Source of the DNA: Shewanella indica
GTDB lineage: Bacteria > Pseudomonadota > Gammaproteobacteria > Enterobacterales > Shewanellaceae
Length of the DNA: 64,000 bases
Direction: 5' to 3'
Assembly (NCBI RefSeq): GCF_002836975.1
Contig: NZ_NIJK01000022.1
Location: 88,617-152,616 of the forward strand
The first letter of the stretch is position 1. Each line of letters begins with the position of its first letter. The notes beneath the pieces were generated by a model. That model saw only the letters and a program-made list of their open reading frames with translations, did no database searches and was not told the DNA's origin. The translations under genes were made by a program, and so were the position numbers. This document shows positions 41,101 through 50,515 of this stretch, in pieces.

Positions 41101-44000
41101 TGCCCGGCGATAAAATTGCGGCCGCACCCCATAGAGCCGCTACCGAAGCGCACCTGCAGGCACTGGCAGATAATCTACGGCTGGCACGTGAAGCGCACCT
41201 GGCCTTTCTCAAGAGTCGTGAAACCGGACTGGCACTGGCCAGCGCCCTCTTGGGCGCCGGAGCTGCGGCCGAAAACCGCTTAAGCGCCGAAAATATCGGC
41301 TCAGAAGACAAGCGCTCGACAGCCCAAAACTCCGCCTCAGTAGCACCTTTGCCAGCGCGCACGCCCAATGACTCGGTCCAAACGGCTGCAGAAGCTGTTG
41401 CCAAAACCATTACCACCAAAGCGACATCCCAAGTGCCCAAGGACAAACCCTGTATCTGGAATTATCAGGATCTGGTGCAATACGCCGAGGGCGACATAGC
41501 GCCGGTATTCGGCCCCGAGTATGCCGTGATTGACAGCTACAGCCGCCGGGTGCGACTGCCCACCACAGATTATCTGCTGGTCTCCAGGGTGACTAAACTC
41601 AATGCCCGTCTCGGCGAATACAAACCGAGCACCATGACCACAGAGTATGATATTCCCGAGGACGCCCCCTATTTGGTCGATGGCCAGATCCCCTGGGCGG
41701 TGGCCGTGGAATCGGGCCAGTGTGACTTGATGCTGATAAGCTATCTCGGCATAGATCTGGAGAACAAGGGCGAGCGGGTCTACCGTTTGCTCGACTGTAC
41801 CCTCACCTTCCTCGGCGATCTGCCCCGTGGCGGTGATACCCTGAGATACGACATCTCCATCAATCACTTCGCCCGCAACGGCGATACCCTGCTGTTTTTC
41901 TTCTCCTACGAGTGTTTTGTCGGCGAGCGTCTGATCCTCAAGATGGACAACGGCTGCGCCGGTTTCTTCACCGATGCCGAGCTGGCCGATGGCAAAGGAG
42001 TCATCCGCACCGAAGAGGAGAGCAAGGCCCGCAACCTGGCGATGGCGAACAAGCGCCAATTCCAGCCCTTGATCCACTGTAAACAACAGATATTTGATTA
42101 CCAGCGAATGAGGCAACTGCTGAGCGGCGATATCGGCGCCTGCTTTGGCCCATCTCATGACTTGGGTTACCGCCAAGCCTCACTGTGTTTTGCCTCGGAA
42201 AAGTTCCTGATGATCGAAGAGGTAAGCAGAGTCGAACCAAGCGGCGGCGCCTGGGGCCTGGGTCTGGTTGAAGGGCACAAGCAACTGGAGCCGGATCACT
42301 GGTATTTCCCCTGTCATTTCAAGGACGATCAGGTGATGGCCGGTTCCTTGATGGCCGAGGGCTGCGGTCAGTTGCTGCAGTTCTATATGCTCTATCTTGG
42401 CCTGCACAAACACACCCGCAATGGCCGTTTCCAACCACTGGAAAGCGCGCCGCAGAAGGTGCGTTGTCGCGGACAGGTACAGCCGCAATCCAATCGTCTC
42501 ACCTATCGGATGGAAGTCACAGAAATAGGACTGACACCCAGCCCCTGGGCCAAGGCCAATATTGAGATCTTGCTCGACGGCAAGGTGGTGGTGGACTTCC
42601 AGAATCTGGGCGTCATGCTCAAAGAAGATGAAGACTGCCACAGGTATGCCGATGACAGCAACCAGGAGCACAGCAGAAAGCCGCAACACCCTGCCGCCTC
42701 GGGAAATGATGCTAACGAGGCGCTGAACGCCGGACGCCAGGCGTCCATCAATGCTCCCTTGATGAGCCAGGAAAGCTGCCCGGACTCTCAGCCCATTCAC
42801 GGCGTGCTCCCGGTCAGGCATGTTCCGGCGCCAGTAACACCGGACTACCCGAATCGCAGGCCCGATACTGCGCCCTTTACCCCCTGGCACATGTTCGAGT
42901 TCGCCACCGGCGATATTGAGAACTGCTTCGGCCCCGACTTTGCCGCCTACCGCGGGCTTATCCCACCGCGCACCCCTTGCGGCGATCTGCAGCTCACCAC
43001 CAGGGTGACACAGGTGATTGGCAAGCGCGGCGACTTCAAGTCTCCGGCCTCCTGTATCGGCGAATATGAAGTGCCGCCCAAGGCCTGGTACTTCAGTGAA
43101 AACAGTCACCCGGCGCATATGCCCTACTCGATTTTGATGGAGATAGCGCTGCAGCCCAACGGTTTTATTTCCGGCTATATGGGCACCACCTTGGGCTATG
43201 GCGACACTGAGCTTTTCTTCCGTAACCTCGACGGGAAAGGCACACTGCTGCGCCGGCTTGACCTGCGTGGCAAGACCATCAGCAACGACTCGCGTCTGCT
43301 CAGCACTGTCAAGGCGGGCACCAACATCATCCAGAGTTTCAGCTTTGTGCTCAGCGCCGATGGTGAACCCTTCTATGAAGGCGAGGCAGTATTTGGTTAC
43401 TTCAAGGCCGAGGCGCTGAAAAACCAGTTGGGGCTGGATAATGGCAAGGTGACCGAGCCCTGGGATAAACAGCAGGGGCTTGAGGCCGATGTGAGCTATG
43501 ATCTTCGCGCTGCCGATTGCGCTCTCTATCATGGCTCTTGGAAGCAAAAACACCTGCGCCTGCCGGGCGGTCGACTCAACTTTGTCGATTCTATCCGCAT
43601 CTGCCGCCAAGGCGGCCATTCCAACTTGGGCTACATCTATGGCGAGCGCAAAATCGATGCCGCTGACTGGTTCTTCCGCTTCCATTTCCATCAGGACCCT
43701 GTGATGCCGGGCTCGCTCGGGGTGGAAGCCATGCTGGAACTCCTGAGTGCCTTTGCTCTGGACGCCGGGCTTGGGAGCCAATTCAGTAACCCAAGATTCG
43801 CCCATTGCCTGAGTCAGGTACAGTGGAAATACCGCGGTCAGATCAATCCCCTGAACCGGCAGATGTCGCTGGAGCTGCATATCACAGCCATAGAGGATAC
43901 GCCGGACAGAGTCACACTGACAGCCGATGCCTGGCTTGCCAAAGATGGCCTGCGAATTTATGAAATAAAAGATCTGGCTCTGGCCATTGAAGAAGCCTGA
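38106..44000 (+). CDS. pfaC: PUFA synthase subunit PfaC (KS-CLF-DH-DH)
   Basis: A 1964-residue subunit. Residues about 5-460 are a ketosynthase with Cys213 in DAACASS and ECHATGTPLGD. About 560-870 are a second KS fold in which the active Cys is replaced (SAAEL, Glu690), as in chain-length factors. About 870-1150 are a low-complexity linker. About 1160-1530 and 1595-1960 are two FabA-type dehydratase/isomerase units with the double-hotdog layout (ATGDIENCFGPDF type openings) and active histidines His1404 in FPCHFKDDQVMAGSL and His1860 in FRFHFHQDPVMPGSLG. These introduce and place the cis double bonds. The start is a GTG at 38106, 15 bases after pfaB, with GAGAA upstream. Confidence 0.95.
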   Translation: MTSKQAEPIAIVGMAARFPGCEDLDAFWQLLSEGRDAISALNDSQLGARVSDYQGAKGQSDRFYCDQGGYIRQLNFSPEGYARSADEMATGAETWDQHLLWALDCARKALQSAELTPAQNASDLARCGAVMGTLSFPTRASNKAFLPLYHHSVDTALRRRFPGMPPLASAIDAGTAADASIRHWDTDIAAQGSELLCDCLGLGGPSLSLDAACASSVYALRLACDYLSNHSADVMLAGAVSGADPFFIHMGFSIFQAFPESGQSAPLDNSSGGLFAGEGCGVLVLKRLSDAQRDGDTIHGIVRGTGLSNDGRGQFVLSPASKGQVLAFERAAEAANIAPSQVEVIECHATGTPLGDKVELSSMEQFFGPRLEGCAAPKIGSVKSNLSHLLTAAGMAGIIKLLLSMKHKLLPASVRISAPLSSPNGLFGEHNIVRSAIPWPTKAGNPGPVAGVSVFGFGGCNAHLLLTGPDAAKEFIRAKPSPGAAANQGADGLAIEGAAAHFGAADSLETLAKLIAKGQTATRALPQKRWKGLERNRSLLSSMGLEQAPNGGYIDEFELDFLKFRLPPHPGDRLVAQQLLLLKVADDAIRDANLPMGGRVAVLVAMETELELHQFRGRVNLHSQISQSLNDAGITLSQDEYLELERLAMDSVLPSASLNQYTSYIGNIMASRVASQWDFNGPAFSISAAELSVPRALEVAANLCRTEALDAVVVAAVDLAGSAERVLHSGKRLQQLGLLPGEGAGALVLTPSVAHQSGRYGALTEQSFKPFSSVELTTTEPLSTADSREQALCRDAQPEVDEHSPSIKAFRRLAATSHSAVSRMGHSFAAAGMASLLHSLLRLTQDRDKDSHTLLIDGERRCAAVTLQQSAEQKARLQQALRTQNKKSSQGASEKPSQKIAGANIRQLWQTITLGGDAIEQHIATAELKHETGIRQKLAQAKNTQAQATPVIHTSSQQVNSELTLEFTQELIQKHSQEHSQELSPVNNQHAPSALRQSVPGDKIAAAPHRAATEAHLQALADNLRLAREAHLAFLKSRETGLALASALLGAGAAAENRLSAENIGSEDKRSTAQNSASVAPLPARTPNDSVQTAAEAVAKTITTKATSQVPKDKPCIWNYQDLVQYAEGDIAPVFGPEYAVIDSYSRRVRLPTTDYLLVSRVTKLNARLGEYKPSTMTTEYDIPEDAPYLVDGQIPWAVAVESGQCDLMLISYLGIDLENKGERVYRLLDCTLTFLGDLPRGGDTLRYDISINHFARNGDTLLFFFSYECFVGERLILKMDNGCAGFFTDAELADGKGVIRTEEESKARNLAMANKRQFQPLIHCKQQIFDYQRMRQLLSGDIGACFGPSHDLGYRQASLCFASEKFLMIEEVSRVEPSGGAWGLGLVEGHKQLEPDHWYFPCHFKDDQVMAGSLMAEGCGQLLQFYMLYLGLHKHTRNGRFQPLESAPQKVRCRGQVQPQSNRLTYRMEVTEIGLTPSPWAKANIEILLDGKVVVDFQNLGVMLKEDEDCHRYADDSNQEHSRKPQHPAASGNDANEALNAGRQASINAPLMSQESCPDSQPIHGVLPVRHVPAPVTPDYPNRRPDTAPFTPWHMFEFATGDIENCFGPDFAAYRGLIPPRTPCGDLQLTTRVTQVIGKRGDFKSPASCIGEYEVPPKAWYFSENSHPAHMPYSILMEIALQPNGFISGYMGTTLGYGDTELFFRNLDGKGTLLRRLDLRGKTISNDSRLLSTVKAGTNIIQSFSFVLSADGEPFYEGEAVFGYFKAEALKNQLGLDNGKVTEPWDKQQGLEADVSYDLRAADCALYHGSWKQKHLRLPGGRLNFVDSIRICRQGGHSNLGYIYGERKIDAADWFFRFHFHQDPVMPGSLGVEAMLELLSAFALDAGLGSQFSNPRFAHCLSQVQWKYRGQINPLNRQMSLELHITAIEDTPDRVTLTADAWLAKDGLRIYEIKDLALAIEEA

Positions 44001-44043
44001 ACCCTCAGGTAAAGACAACCGAACAGATAATGAGAGCAACAAG

Positions 44044-45657
44044 ATGACAAGCTTCAATTGGCCCTGGGCCCTGAACCCAAATAATGATGATGTCTTTGCG
44101 GCTACGGATAACTGTGCCGTCAACGCAATCAAGGCGCTGGATAAGCCACTGTTTGTCGCCAGACAAACCAAGGGTGAAATCCTGTTTGCCAATCAGGCGC
44201 AGCTTGCCGAGACGAGTGCTAGCGGCAATACACTGCCGGTTTGCGCCATGGTGCCGCCACTCAGCGCAGCAGCGCTCGGCGATCCGGCCTTTGCCGCCTG
44301 CCACAAAGTCAAGTACGCCTATTATGCCGGTGCCATGGCCAACGGTATCGCCTCCGAAGAGCTGGTGATTGCCCTCGGCAAGGCCGGCATTCTCTGCTCA
44401 TTCGGCGCCGCCGGTCTGGTGCCCGCCCGAGTGGAAGCCGCCATCAGCCGAATTCAGGCGGCACTGCCAAGCGGCCCCTACGCCTTTAACCTGATCCATA
44501 GCCCCAGCGAACCGGTACTCGAGCAAGGTGCGGTCGAGCTCTATCTCAAACACCGGGTGCGTACGGTCGAAGCCTCGGCCTTTCTGGCGCTGACCCCTCA
44601 CATAGTGAGATATCGGGTGGCCGGACTGAGCCGGGACAGTGACGGCAACACCCTAATCGCCAACAAGGTGATAGCCAAGGTGAGCCGCACCGAAGTCGCC
44701 GCCCACTTTATGGCGCCGCCGCCGGAGAAAATCCTCCAGCAGCTGCTGAGTCAGGGATGGATCACTGAACTGCAGGCCGAACTTGCCAGGCAGGTGCCCA
44801 TGGCCGACGACATTACCGCCGAGGCAGACTCCGGCGGCCATACCGACAATCGTCCTCTGGTTACCCTGCTGCCCACCATTATCGCCTTGCGGGATCAAAT
44901 GCAGGCAAAATACGCCTACCAAGAACCTATCCGGGTTGGAGCGGGTGGCGGCATAGGCACGCCGGATGCGGCTTTGGCGGCATTCAATATGGGCGCCGCC
45001 TTTATTGTTACCGGCTCTATCAATCAGGCCTGTATCGAAGCAGGTGCCAGCGAGCACAGCCGTAAGCTATTGGCGACCGTGGAAATGGCCGATGTCACCA
45101 TGGCGCCGGCCGCGGATATGTTTGAGATGGGCGTCAAGCTGCAAGTGGTAAAACGCGGCACCCTATTCCCCATGCGGGCCAATAAGCTTTACGAAATCTA
45201 CAGCCGCTACGACTCGATAGAGGCCATTCCGGCCGATGAGCGCCAAAAGCTGGAAACTCAGGTGTTTCGCGCCAATCTGGATGAAATCTGGCAAGGCACG
45301 GTTGCCCACTTTATGGCGCGGGACCCCGAACAAATTCGCCGCGCCGAGGGCAATCCAAAGCGCAAGATGGCGCTCATTTTCCGCTGGTATCTGGGGCTAT
45401 CGAGCCGCTGGTCCAACACAGGGGAAAGTGGTCGGGAGATGGATTACCAGATCTGGGCCGGGCCGGCACTGGGTGCCTTCAACGCCTGGGCCAAGGATAG
45501 CTACCTGGATGATTACCGTCAGCGCCGCGCCGTGGACTTGGCACTGCAACTGCTCGTAGGTGCCGCCTATCAAAACCGGGTCAACCAGTTGCGAAGCCAG
45601 GGCATAGCCCTGCCATCCAGCCTTGGTCATTATCGGCCGCTGAAATCGCTGGACTGA
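44044..45657 (+). CDS. pfaD: PUFA synthase subunit PfaD (FMN enoyl reductase)
   Basis: Stand-alone trans-acting enoyl reductase of the PUFA synthase. The 537-residue TIM-barrel protein of the nitronate-monooxygenase type has VKYAYYAGAMANGIASEELVIAL, NLIHSPSEPVLE, the VKRGTLFPMRANKLYEIY segment, and the FMN-phosphate loop GGGIGTPDAALAAFNMGAAFIVTGSINQA. I chose the ATG at 44044 (MTSFNWPWAL), in line with the family N-terminus; the open frame extends back to a TTG at 43987 that overlaps pfaC. It is the last gene of the operon, 43 bases after pfaC, convergent with acpS. Confidence 0.95.
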   Translation: MTSFNWPWALNPNNDDVFAATDNCAVNAIKALDKPLFVARQTKGEILFANQAQLAETSASGNTLPVCAMVPPLSAAALGDPAFAACHKVKYAYYAGAMANGIASEELVIALGKAGILCSFGAAGLVPARVEAAISRIQAALPSGPYAFNLIHSPSEPVLEQGAVELYLKHRVRTVEASAFLALTPHIVRYRVAGLSRDSDGNTLIANKVIAKVSRTEVAAHFMAPPPEKILQQLLSQGWITELQAELARQVPMADDITAEADSGGHTDNRPLVTLLPTIIALRDQMQAKYAYQEPIRVGAGGGIGTPDAALAAFNMGAAFIVTGSINQACIEAGASEHSRKLLATVEMADVTMAPAADMFEMGVKLQVVKRGTLFPMRANKLYEIYSRYDSIEAIPADERQKLETQVFRANLDEIWQGTVAHFMARDPEQIRRAEGNPKRKMALIFRWYLGLSSRWSNTGESGREMDYQIWAGPALGAFNAWAKDSYLDDYRQRRAVDLALQLLVGAAYQNRVNQLRSQGIALPSSLGHYRPLKSLD

Positions 45658-45681
45658 TAAGAAGCGAATCTTGATGCAAAA

Positions 45682-45716
45682 AGGCCAGAGGCAAGTTAAT
45701 AACCTACCTCTGGCCT
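45682..45716 (-). terminator. Terminator between pfaD and acpS
   Basis: AGGCCAGAGG and CCTCTGGCCT are exact inverted copies with a 15-base loop. On the minus strand the stem is followed by TTTTTGC, so it best serves the acpS side. The plus strand lacks a T run, but the hairpin lies 25 bases after pfaD. Confidence 0.8.
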
Positions 45717-45801
45717 CAGTCACCATCAATCGAGCGAGTATGCCGTTAGAATGAATGGATTGAGCGACTTGTCAAACTGAGCTTACTGTTCCGACTGAAG
45801 C

Positions 45802-46182
45802 TCAGTCGCTCAGAACAACAGTCGCCACCGCATAGTGACGTTCATCGGCAATGGACAATAGTGCCCGCTTGGCGCCCAGTGTTTCCAGGCGTTGGCACGC
45901 CCCATCACTGAATTCAAGCTGGGGCGCACCATCGGCATTGTTGCTGATATGAATATGCTGAAACGAGACTCCGCGGCCAATTCCAGTTCCCAGCGCCTTG
46001 GCAGCCGCTTCCTTGGCCGCAAAGCGCTTGGCCAGAAATCGCGCCGGTTCGCTTAACGTCTCAAAGCGGGCATATTCGGCCTCGGTCAGCACCCGTTTGG
46101 CCAGCCTATCGCCGCCCCGTGCCAACTGAGCTTCAATGCGGGCGATTTCCACTATGTCGGTTCCCAGTCCCAGCACAGCCAT
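45802..46182 (-). CDS. acpS: Holo-ACP synthase
   Basis: Transfers phosphopantetheine to the ACP of ordinary fatty acid synthesis. The 126-residue protein has the AcpS motifs GLGTDIVEIARIEA at the start and RFLAKRFAAKEAAAKALGTGIG in the middle. It is the small homotrimeric type, distinct from PfaE. The ATG shares one base with the pdxJ stop (TAATG). In gammaproteobacteria it normally ends the rnc-era-recO-pdxJ-acpS operon, so its nearness to pfaD is coincidental. Confidence 0.96.
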   Translation of the reverse strand: MAVLGLGTDIVEIARIEAQLARGGDRLAKRVLTEAEYARFETLSEPARFLAKRFAAKEAAAKALGTGIGRGVSFQHIHISNNADGAPQLEFSDGACQRLETLGAKRALLSIADERHYAVATVVLSD

Positions 46183-46919
46183 TACTCGCCTCTGCGACCT
46201 TCCAGCATGAGTTGCTTCATATCTCTGACCGCCTTGTCCAGGCCGTCTATCGCCGCCCTGGCTATGATGGCGTGGCCGATATTCAGCTCATGCAGCTCGG
46301 GAATGGCCGCTATTGGCTTCACATTGTGATAGTGCAACCCGTGCCCAGCGTTGACCACCAGGCCCTTGCCATGAGCATAGGCAGCCATTTCCGTGATACG
46401 GGCCAACTCCTCGCTCTCCTCTTCAGCGCTGTGGGCGTCGGCGTAGCGGCCGGTATGAATTTCTATCACGGGCGCCCCCACGGCAACGGCAGCATCTATC
46501 TGCTCGCGGTTGGCATCGATAAAGAGTGATACCTTAATGCCCTGCTCGGCCAGACGTTTAACCGCCGCGGCGATTTTCGGCTGCTGACCGGCAACGTCCA
46601 AACCGCCCTCTGTAGTAAGCTCCTCACGTTTTTCCGGCACCAGACAAACATAGGCAGGCTTAACCTCACAGGCGATATCCAGCATCTCTTCGGTGACCGC
46701 CATTTCCAGATTCATCCGGGTCTTGAGCGTCTTGGCCAGCAGATAGACATCGCGATCCACTATGTGGCGTCTGTCTTCACGCAGATGGATAGTGATCCCC
46801 TCAGCGCCGGCGTGCTCTGCCACGGCCGCTGCATGCACAGGATCCGGGTAATGGGTGCCACGCACCTGCCGCAAGGTGGCGATATGATCTATGTTCACCC
46901 CTAACAAGATTCGATTCAT
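46182..46919 (-). CDS. pdxJ: Pyridoxine 5'-phosphate synthase
   Basis: Condenses 3-amino-2-oxopropyl phosphate with deoxyxylulose 5-phosphate to pyridoxine phosphate. The 245-residue TIM barrel starts [23 protein letters not shown] and has [30 protein letters not shown] and [12 protein letters not shown], all core PdxJ motifs. The ATG has AGGAGTT upstream. It is followed by acpS with one-base overlap and preceded by recO with about 110 bases between. Confidence 0.97.
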   Translation of the reverse strand: MNRILLGVNIDHIATLRQVRGTHYPDPVHAAAVAEHAGAEGITIHLREDRRHIVDRDVYLLAKTLKTRMNLEMAVTEEMLDIACEVKPAYVCLVPEKREELTTEGGLDVAGQQPKIAAAVKRLAEQGIKVSLFIDANREQIDAAVAVGAPVIEIHTGRYADAHSAEEESEELARITEMAAYAHGKGLVVNAGHGLHYHNVKPIAAIPELHELNIGHAIIARAAIDGLDKAVRDMKQLMLEGRRGE

Positions 46920-47031
46920 CTGTAACTCCTTGATAATTCATGGAATGCACCGGCCTGTTCGGCGGTATAAAAGCAGTTTCTATTCTCTGCCCATTGTAAC
47001 GGCAGCATTTGAAAAAAGCGGGCTGAAGAGC

Positions 47032-47757
47032 TCATTTATCCCCTCGGTTTTGCGGCTGTGGCTCCCTTGGCAAATTTCCCCCCCGGCGGGCAAACAACTG
47101 CCTGCTGAGCAGTGGCTTATCGCCGAGCAGAGGCCGGAGCAATTGCCGGGTCAAGGCTTTGGCGGCTTGCCAATCCTCTTGCTGAAGGCGATTTTCTGCC
47201 AATGCCAACAGAGTGCTTCCCGGGAATGCCTCTTGCCGCTTGACATCACCAACAAAGGGAATAAATCCCTGTTCGGGAATGAATCTGTAGCAGCCATCAG
47301 CTTGGATCTCGGCGCCATCGGCATCCTTCAGTAGCGAGGGCATGCAGCCAAGCTCGGATAAGAGTCTGAGCTCGAAATAGCGCAGTGTTGTCTGCTCAAA
47401 GCCCTTGGCCAGCGCCAGCAGGCTCTGATGATAACTGAAAAACAGCGCTTCGCCACTCTGGTGGTTACCCAGTACCCGCACCAAGAGTTCATTGAGGTAC
47501 ATGGCCGCATATAAAGCGTCCCCGGACAGGGGTACTGCCGGGGACGCACTTTCAATTTGAGTCAGGGTTCTGAGGTCGCTGCGGCCAGTAAGTTGGAACA
47601 GCAGCGGCTGAAACGGCTGCACTATGCTCTTTATCGAGCGCTTGCCACTGCCGACTCTGGCAACGGCGTCGACCCGACCAAAGCCATCCACCAACAGGTT
47701 CAACAACATGCTGGATTCCCGATAGGGCCGGGCGTGCAGCACATAGCCTCGCAGCAT
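47032..47757 (-). CDS. recO: DNA repair protein RecO
   Basis: Annealing and RecA-loading factor of the RecFOR pathway. The 241-residue protein has the OB-fold start (GYVLHARPYRESSMLLNLLVDGFGRVDAVARVG) and a helical C-terminal domain with LLAEL-type repeats and ALFFSYHQSLLALAKG. The zinc cysteines of some RecO proteins are absent, as in enterobacteria. It begins 8 bases after era. The N-terminus is a few residues shorter than E. coli RecO; the ATG at 47757 is the only good start. Confidence 0.92.
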   Translation of the reverse strand: MLRGYVLHARPYRESSMLLNLLVDGFGRVDAVARVGSGKRSIKSIVQPFQPLLFQLTGRSDLRTLTQIESASPAVPLSGDALYAAMYLNELLVRVLGNHQSGEALFFSYHQSLLALAKGFEQTTLRYFELRLLSELGCMPSLLKDADGAEIQADGCYRFIPEQGFIPFVGDVKRQEAFPGSTLLALAENRLQQEDWQAAKALTRQLLRPLLGDKPLLSRQLFARRGGNLPREPQPQNRGDK

Positions 47758-47765
47758 AGTCGGCC

Positions 47766-48755
47766 TCAGTCTTCGCCGTAACCCAGACTGCGAAGGGCGC
47801 GTTCATCATCGGCCCAGCCCGACTTCACCTTGACCCAGACTTCCAGGAACACTTTGTTATCAAATAACTGCTCCATGTCCTTGCGGGCCTCGGTGGCGAT
47901 AGTACGAATTCGCTCGCCCTTCTTGCCGATCACCATGCGTTTCTGACCGTCACGTTCAACCAGAATAAGCGCATTGATCTGATAGACGCCATTCTCCATC
48001 ATCTTGAACTGCTCGATTTCCACCGTGGCATCATAAGGCAGCTCATCACCGAGAAAACGCATCAGTTTTTCACGGACGATTTCAGAAGCCATAAAGCGTT
48101 GTGAACGGTCGGTAATATAGTCTTCCGGGAAATAGTGCACGCTCTCGGGCAGTGATTCTTTCGCCAGCGACATCAAGCGACCAACGTTGGTACCCGACTT
48201 GGCTGAGATGGGCACAATTTCATCGAAGGCATATTTCTGCCCCAGGGCTTCCAGGTGCGGAAACAGTGTCTCTTTATCCTTGATATAGTCGACCTTGTTC
48301 ACCGCCAGCACTGTCTTGCGCTCATTGCCGCCATGACGCAGCTTATTGAGCACCATTTCGTCATCGGCGGTCCAGTTGAGACCATCGACCACAAAGATCA
48401 CCATGCAAACATCGGCCAGCGAGCTGGCGGCGGCGCGGTTCATCAAACGGTTGATGGCGCGCTTTTCCTCTATGTGCAATCCAGGGGTGTCGATAAAGAC
48501 TATCTGCGATGGGCCTTCGGTGTGGATCCCCATGATCCTGTGGCGGGTGGTTTGCGGCTTACGGGAGGTGATACTCACCTTTTGGCCGAGCAAACGGTTG
48601 AGCAAGGTGGACTTGCCGACATTGGGGCGACCGACTATGGCCACCATACCGCAGTAAGTGACATCATAGGCGGGTGTCGGTGACGGCTGGTTCATCTTGG
48701 CCAGCAGTTCATCCAGGCTCGGCTCCTGGGCCGGTACCTCTGGGGTCTTACTCAT
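47766..48755 (-). CDS. era: GTPase Era
   Basis: Essential GTPase that binds 16S rRNA near its 3' end in 30S maturation. The 329-residue protein has G1 [14 protein letters not shown]3 DTPGLH, G4 NKVD and the C-terminal KH domain ([23 protein letters not shown]). It carries about 30 extra residues before the GTPase domain compared with E. coli. The ATG at 48755 overlaps the rnc stop codon (ATGA); an open extension upstream lies within rnc and is not used. Confidence 0.96.
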   Translation of the reverse strand: MSKTPEVPAQEPSLDELLAKMNQPSPTPAYDVTYCGMVAIVGRPNVGKSTLLNRLLGQKVSITSRKPQTTRHRIMGIHTEGPSQIVFIDTPGLHIEEKRAINRLMNRAAASSLADVCMVIFVVDGLNWTADDEMVLNKLRHGGNERKTVLAVNKVDYIKDKETLFPHLEALGQKYAFDEIVPISAKSGTNVGRLMSLAKESLPESVHYFPEDYITDRSQRFMASEIVREKLMRFLGDELPYDATVEIEQFKMMENGVYQINALILVERDGQKRMVIGKKGERIRTIATEARKDMEQLFDNKVFLEVWVKVKSGWADDERALRSLGYGED

Positions 48756-49435
48756 TTTTTCAGTAACTCCAATATCCCAGCAGCGGCTTGCTGCTCGGCT
48801 TTTCTGCGTGAACTGCCGGTACCGGATACGGCTTGCTCCAGCTCTTCGATACGGCATTCTACGGTAAAGGTCTGATCGTGCGCCTCGCCGGAAACCGCCA
48901 CCACTTTATACTCAGGCAGGGGTTTCTTATAACCCTGCAGGTATTCCTGCAACTGGGTCTTGGCATCTTTCTGGCTGACCCCGGGTTGAATCGCCTTCAG
49001 TCGCTGCTGGTACCAGCCCAAGAGCAGTGGCCGACAGGTTTCCAGATCTGAGTCCAGGTAGATGGCGCCTATGATGGCCTCCACCGCATCGGCGAGAATG
49101 GATTCGCGGCGAAAACCGCCGCTCTTGAGTTCGCCCGGACCCAGGGTCAGATAGTCACCCAGCTTAAACTCCTTGGCGATTTGCGCCAAGGTATCACCGC
49201 GTACCAAGGTGGCACGCATCCGGCTGAGATCGCCTTCGGTCGCCCTGGGGAACTGATGATACAAGGCATCGGAAATCACTATCGACAGGATAGAGTCTCC
49301 GAGAAACTCCAACCGCTCGTTATGCTTATTAGCCGCACTTCTGTGAGTCATGGCCTGCTCCAGCAGTGCCATGTTATTGAATTCATACCCCAGAGTACGA
49401 CACAGACGGGCAAAATTCTTCACAGGTTCTCTCAC
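48752..49435 (-). CDS. rnc: Ribonuclease III
   Basis: Cleaves double-stranded RNA in rRNA processing and regulation. The 227-residue protein contains the signature [16 protein letters not shown] and the second acidic cluster [13 protein letters not shown], then a C-terminal dsRNA-binding domain ending [18 protein letters not shown]. The start is a GTG overlapping the lepB stop (GTGA). Overlaps with both lepB and era show tight translational coupling. Confidence 0.97.
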   Translation of the reverse strand: MREPVKNFARLCRTLGYEFNNMALLEQAMTHRSAANKHNERLEFLGDSILSIVISDALYHQFPRATEGDLSRMRATLVRGDTLAQIAKEFKLGDYLTLGPGELKSGGFRRESILADAVEAIIGAIYLDSDLETCRPLLLGWYQQRLKAIQPGVSQKDAKTQLQEYLQGYKKPLPEYKVVAVSGEAHDQTFTVECRIEELEQAVSGTGSSRRKAEQQAAAGILELLKK

Positions 49436-50346
49436 TTCAAACCACCTACACGTTCAAAACGCACACCGCTTGGCACCCAGGTAGGTAACCAATCCTGAGG
49501 CTGGCGCTCAAACTCAAAACTTATCCAAATTGCCACGGCTTTACCCACCAGATTCGCTTCGGGTACAAAGCCCCAGAAACGGCTATCGGTACTGTTGTCA
49601 CGGTTATCGCCCATGGCGAAGTAATGGCCTTCTGGTACGACAAACTCCCCTTGGCCAAAGCCTGGCTCACGGTAATAGAAGGCCGATGGCTCAGGGCGGG
49701 CCGGGTTAATCAGAATATCGTGAGTCACCTCACCCAGTTGCTCGCGAAAACGCAGCAGATCCACGCCATCATCCTGGAACTCGCCTTTATTGACCGGTGC
49801 TCTCAATACCAGTTTAGGACCTGGACAAGGTTGTTGCTCTTTACAGGCCTCCTGAATATAGAGTTCCTTGTTGCGATAGATGATCTTATCGCCTGGTAAA
49901 CCGATAACCCGCTTGATGTAATCGACCCGCTCATCTTTAGGGTATTTAAATACTATGATGTCGCCGCGCTCCGGCTCGCCGGTTTCCACCAGCTTGCTGC
50001 GCCATACAGGATCTTTCAGGCCATAGCTGAATTTTTCCACCAGAATGAAGTCACCCACCAGCAGTGTTGGCATCATGGAGCCGGAAGGGATCTGAAACGG
50101 CTCATACAAAAAAGATCTCAGGATTAGCACAAAGGCTATCACAGGGAAAATGGACTTGGAGGTTTCCACATAACCTGGCTCCTGGATGATTTTTTCAGTG
50201 ACTTCATCGGTCAGGGTGCCATTTTGCGCTTGGGCCAGTGCCAGTTTAGCCTGACGCTTGGGGGCCAGCACAAAGGAATCGAGCGCCCAGATAAGGCCGC
50301 TGACCAAGGTCACCAGCACCAGAATAATGGAAAAATAGGCTGCCAT
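49432..50346 (-). CDS. lepB: Signal peptidase I
   Basis: Membrane serine protease that removes signal peptides of secreted proteins. The 304-residue protein has an N-terminal anchor ([19 protein letters not shown]), a second membrane segment ([17 protein letters not shown]), the catalytic Ser in [20 protein letters not shown], the catalytic Lys in [13 protein letters not shown], and the box [12 protein letters not shown]. It is downstream of lepA in the same direction, with a structured 170-base spacer between them. Confidence 0.96.
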   Translation of the reverse strand: MAAYFSIILVLVTLVSGLIWALDSFVLAPKRQAKLALAQAQNGTLTDEVTEKIIQEPGYVETSKSIFPVIAFVLILRSFLYEPFQIPSGSMMPTLLVGDFILVEKFSYGLKDPVWRSKLVETGEPERGDIIVFKYPKDERVDYIKRVIGLPGDKIIYRNKELYIQEACKEQQPCPGPKLVLRAPVNKGEFQDDGVDLLRFREQLGEVTHDILINPARPEPSAFYYREPGFGQGEFVVPEGHYFAMGDNRDNSTDSRFWGFVPEANLVGKAVAIWISFEFERQPQDWLPTWVPSGVRFERVGGLK

Positions 50347-50394
50347 TGGTTATTTAACTCCTGCCTTGTATTAAATTGGAATAAGTCTTGTCAG

Positions 50395-50474
50395 CTTTAG
50401 TTAGTTTACCCATATTTGCCGTTCCAGGGACAGGTCTCCCCTTAAACTAACTAAAGCGCCGCAAAATGCGGCGC
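50395..50474 (-). other. Structured spacer between lepA and lepB: two adjacent inverted repeats
   Basis: GCGCCGC/GCGGCGC (50456-50474) forms a seven-pair hairpin around AAAAT. On the transcript it is followed by CTTTAGTTAGTTTA (50456 down to 50443), which is itself an exact inverted copy of 50395-50408, giving a 14-pair outer stem with a 34-base loop. The U-rich tail of the first hairpin is therefore one arm of the second, an arrangement that could allow alternative folding and partial termination before lepB. Confidence 0.6.
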
Positions 50475-50515
50475 AAATGAGATGTAGCTATCCAGGGCGC
50501 CGCGGCGCCACAGGA

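Noticed and set aside
42180..44192. A 670-codon open frame on the minus strand opposite pfaC
   Set aside because: It lies wholly antisense to well-conserved FabA-like dehydratase code, has no recognisable domain, and such long antisense frames are expected in GC-rich codon-biased genes.
45802..46182. acpS as a functional part of the PUFA island
   Set aside because: acpS belongs to the conserved rnc-era-recO-pdxJ-acpS operon on the opposite strand. The island already has its own Sfp-type pfaE.
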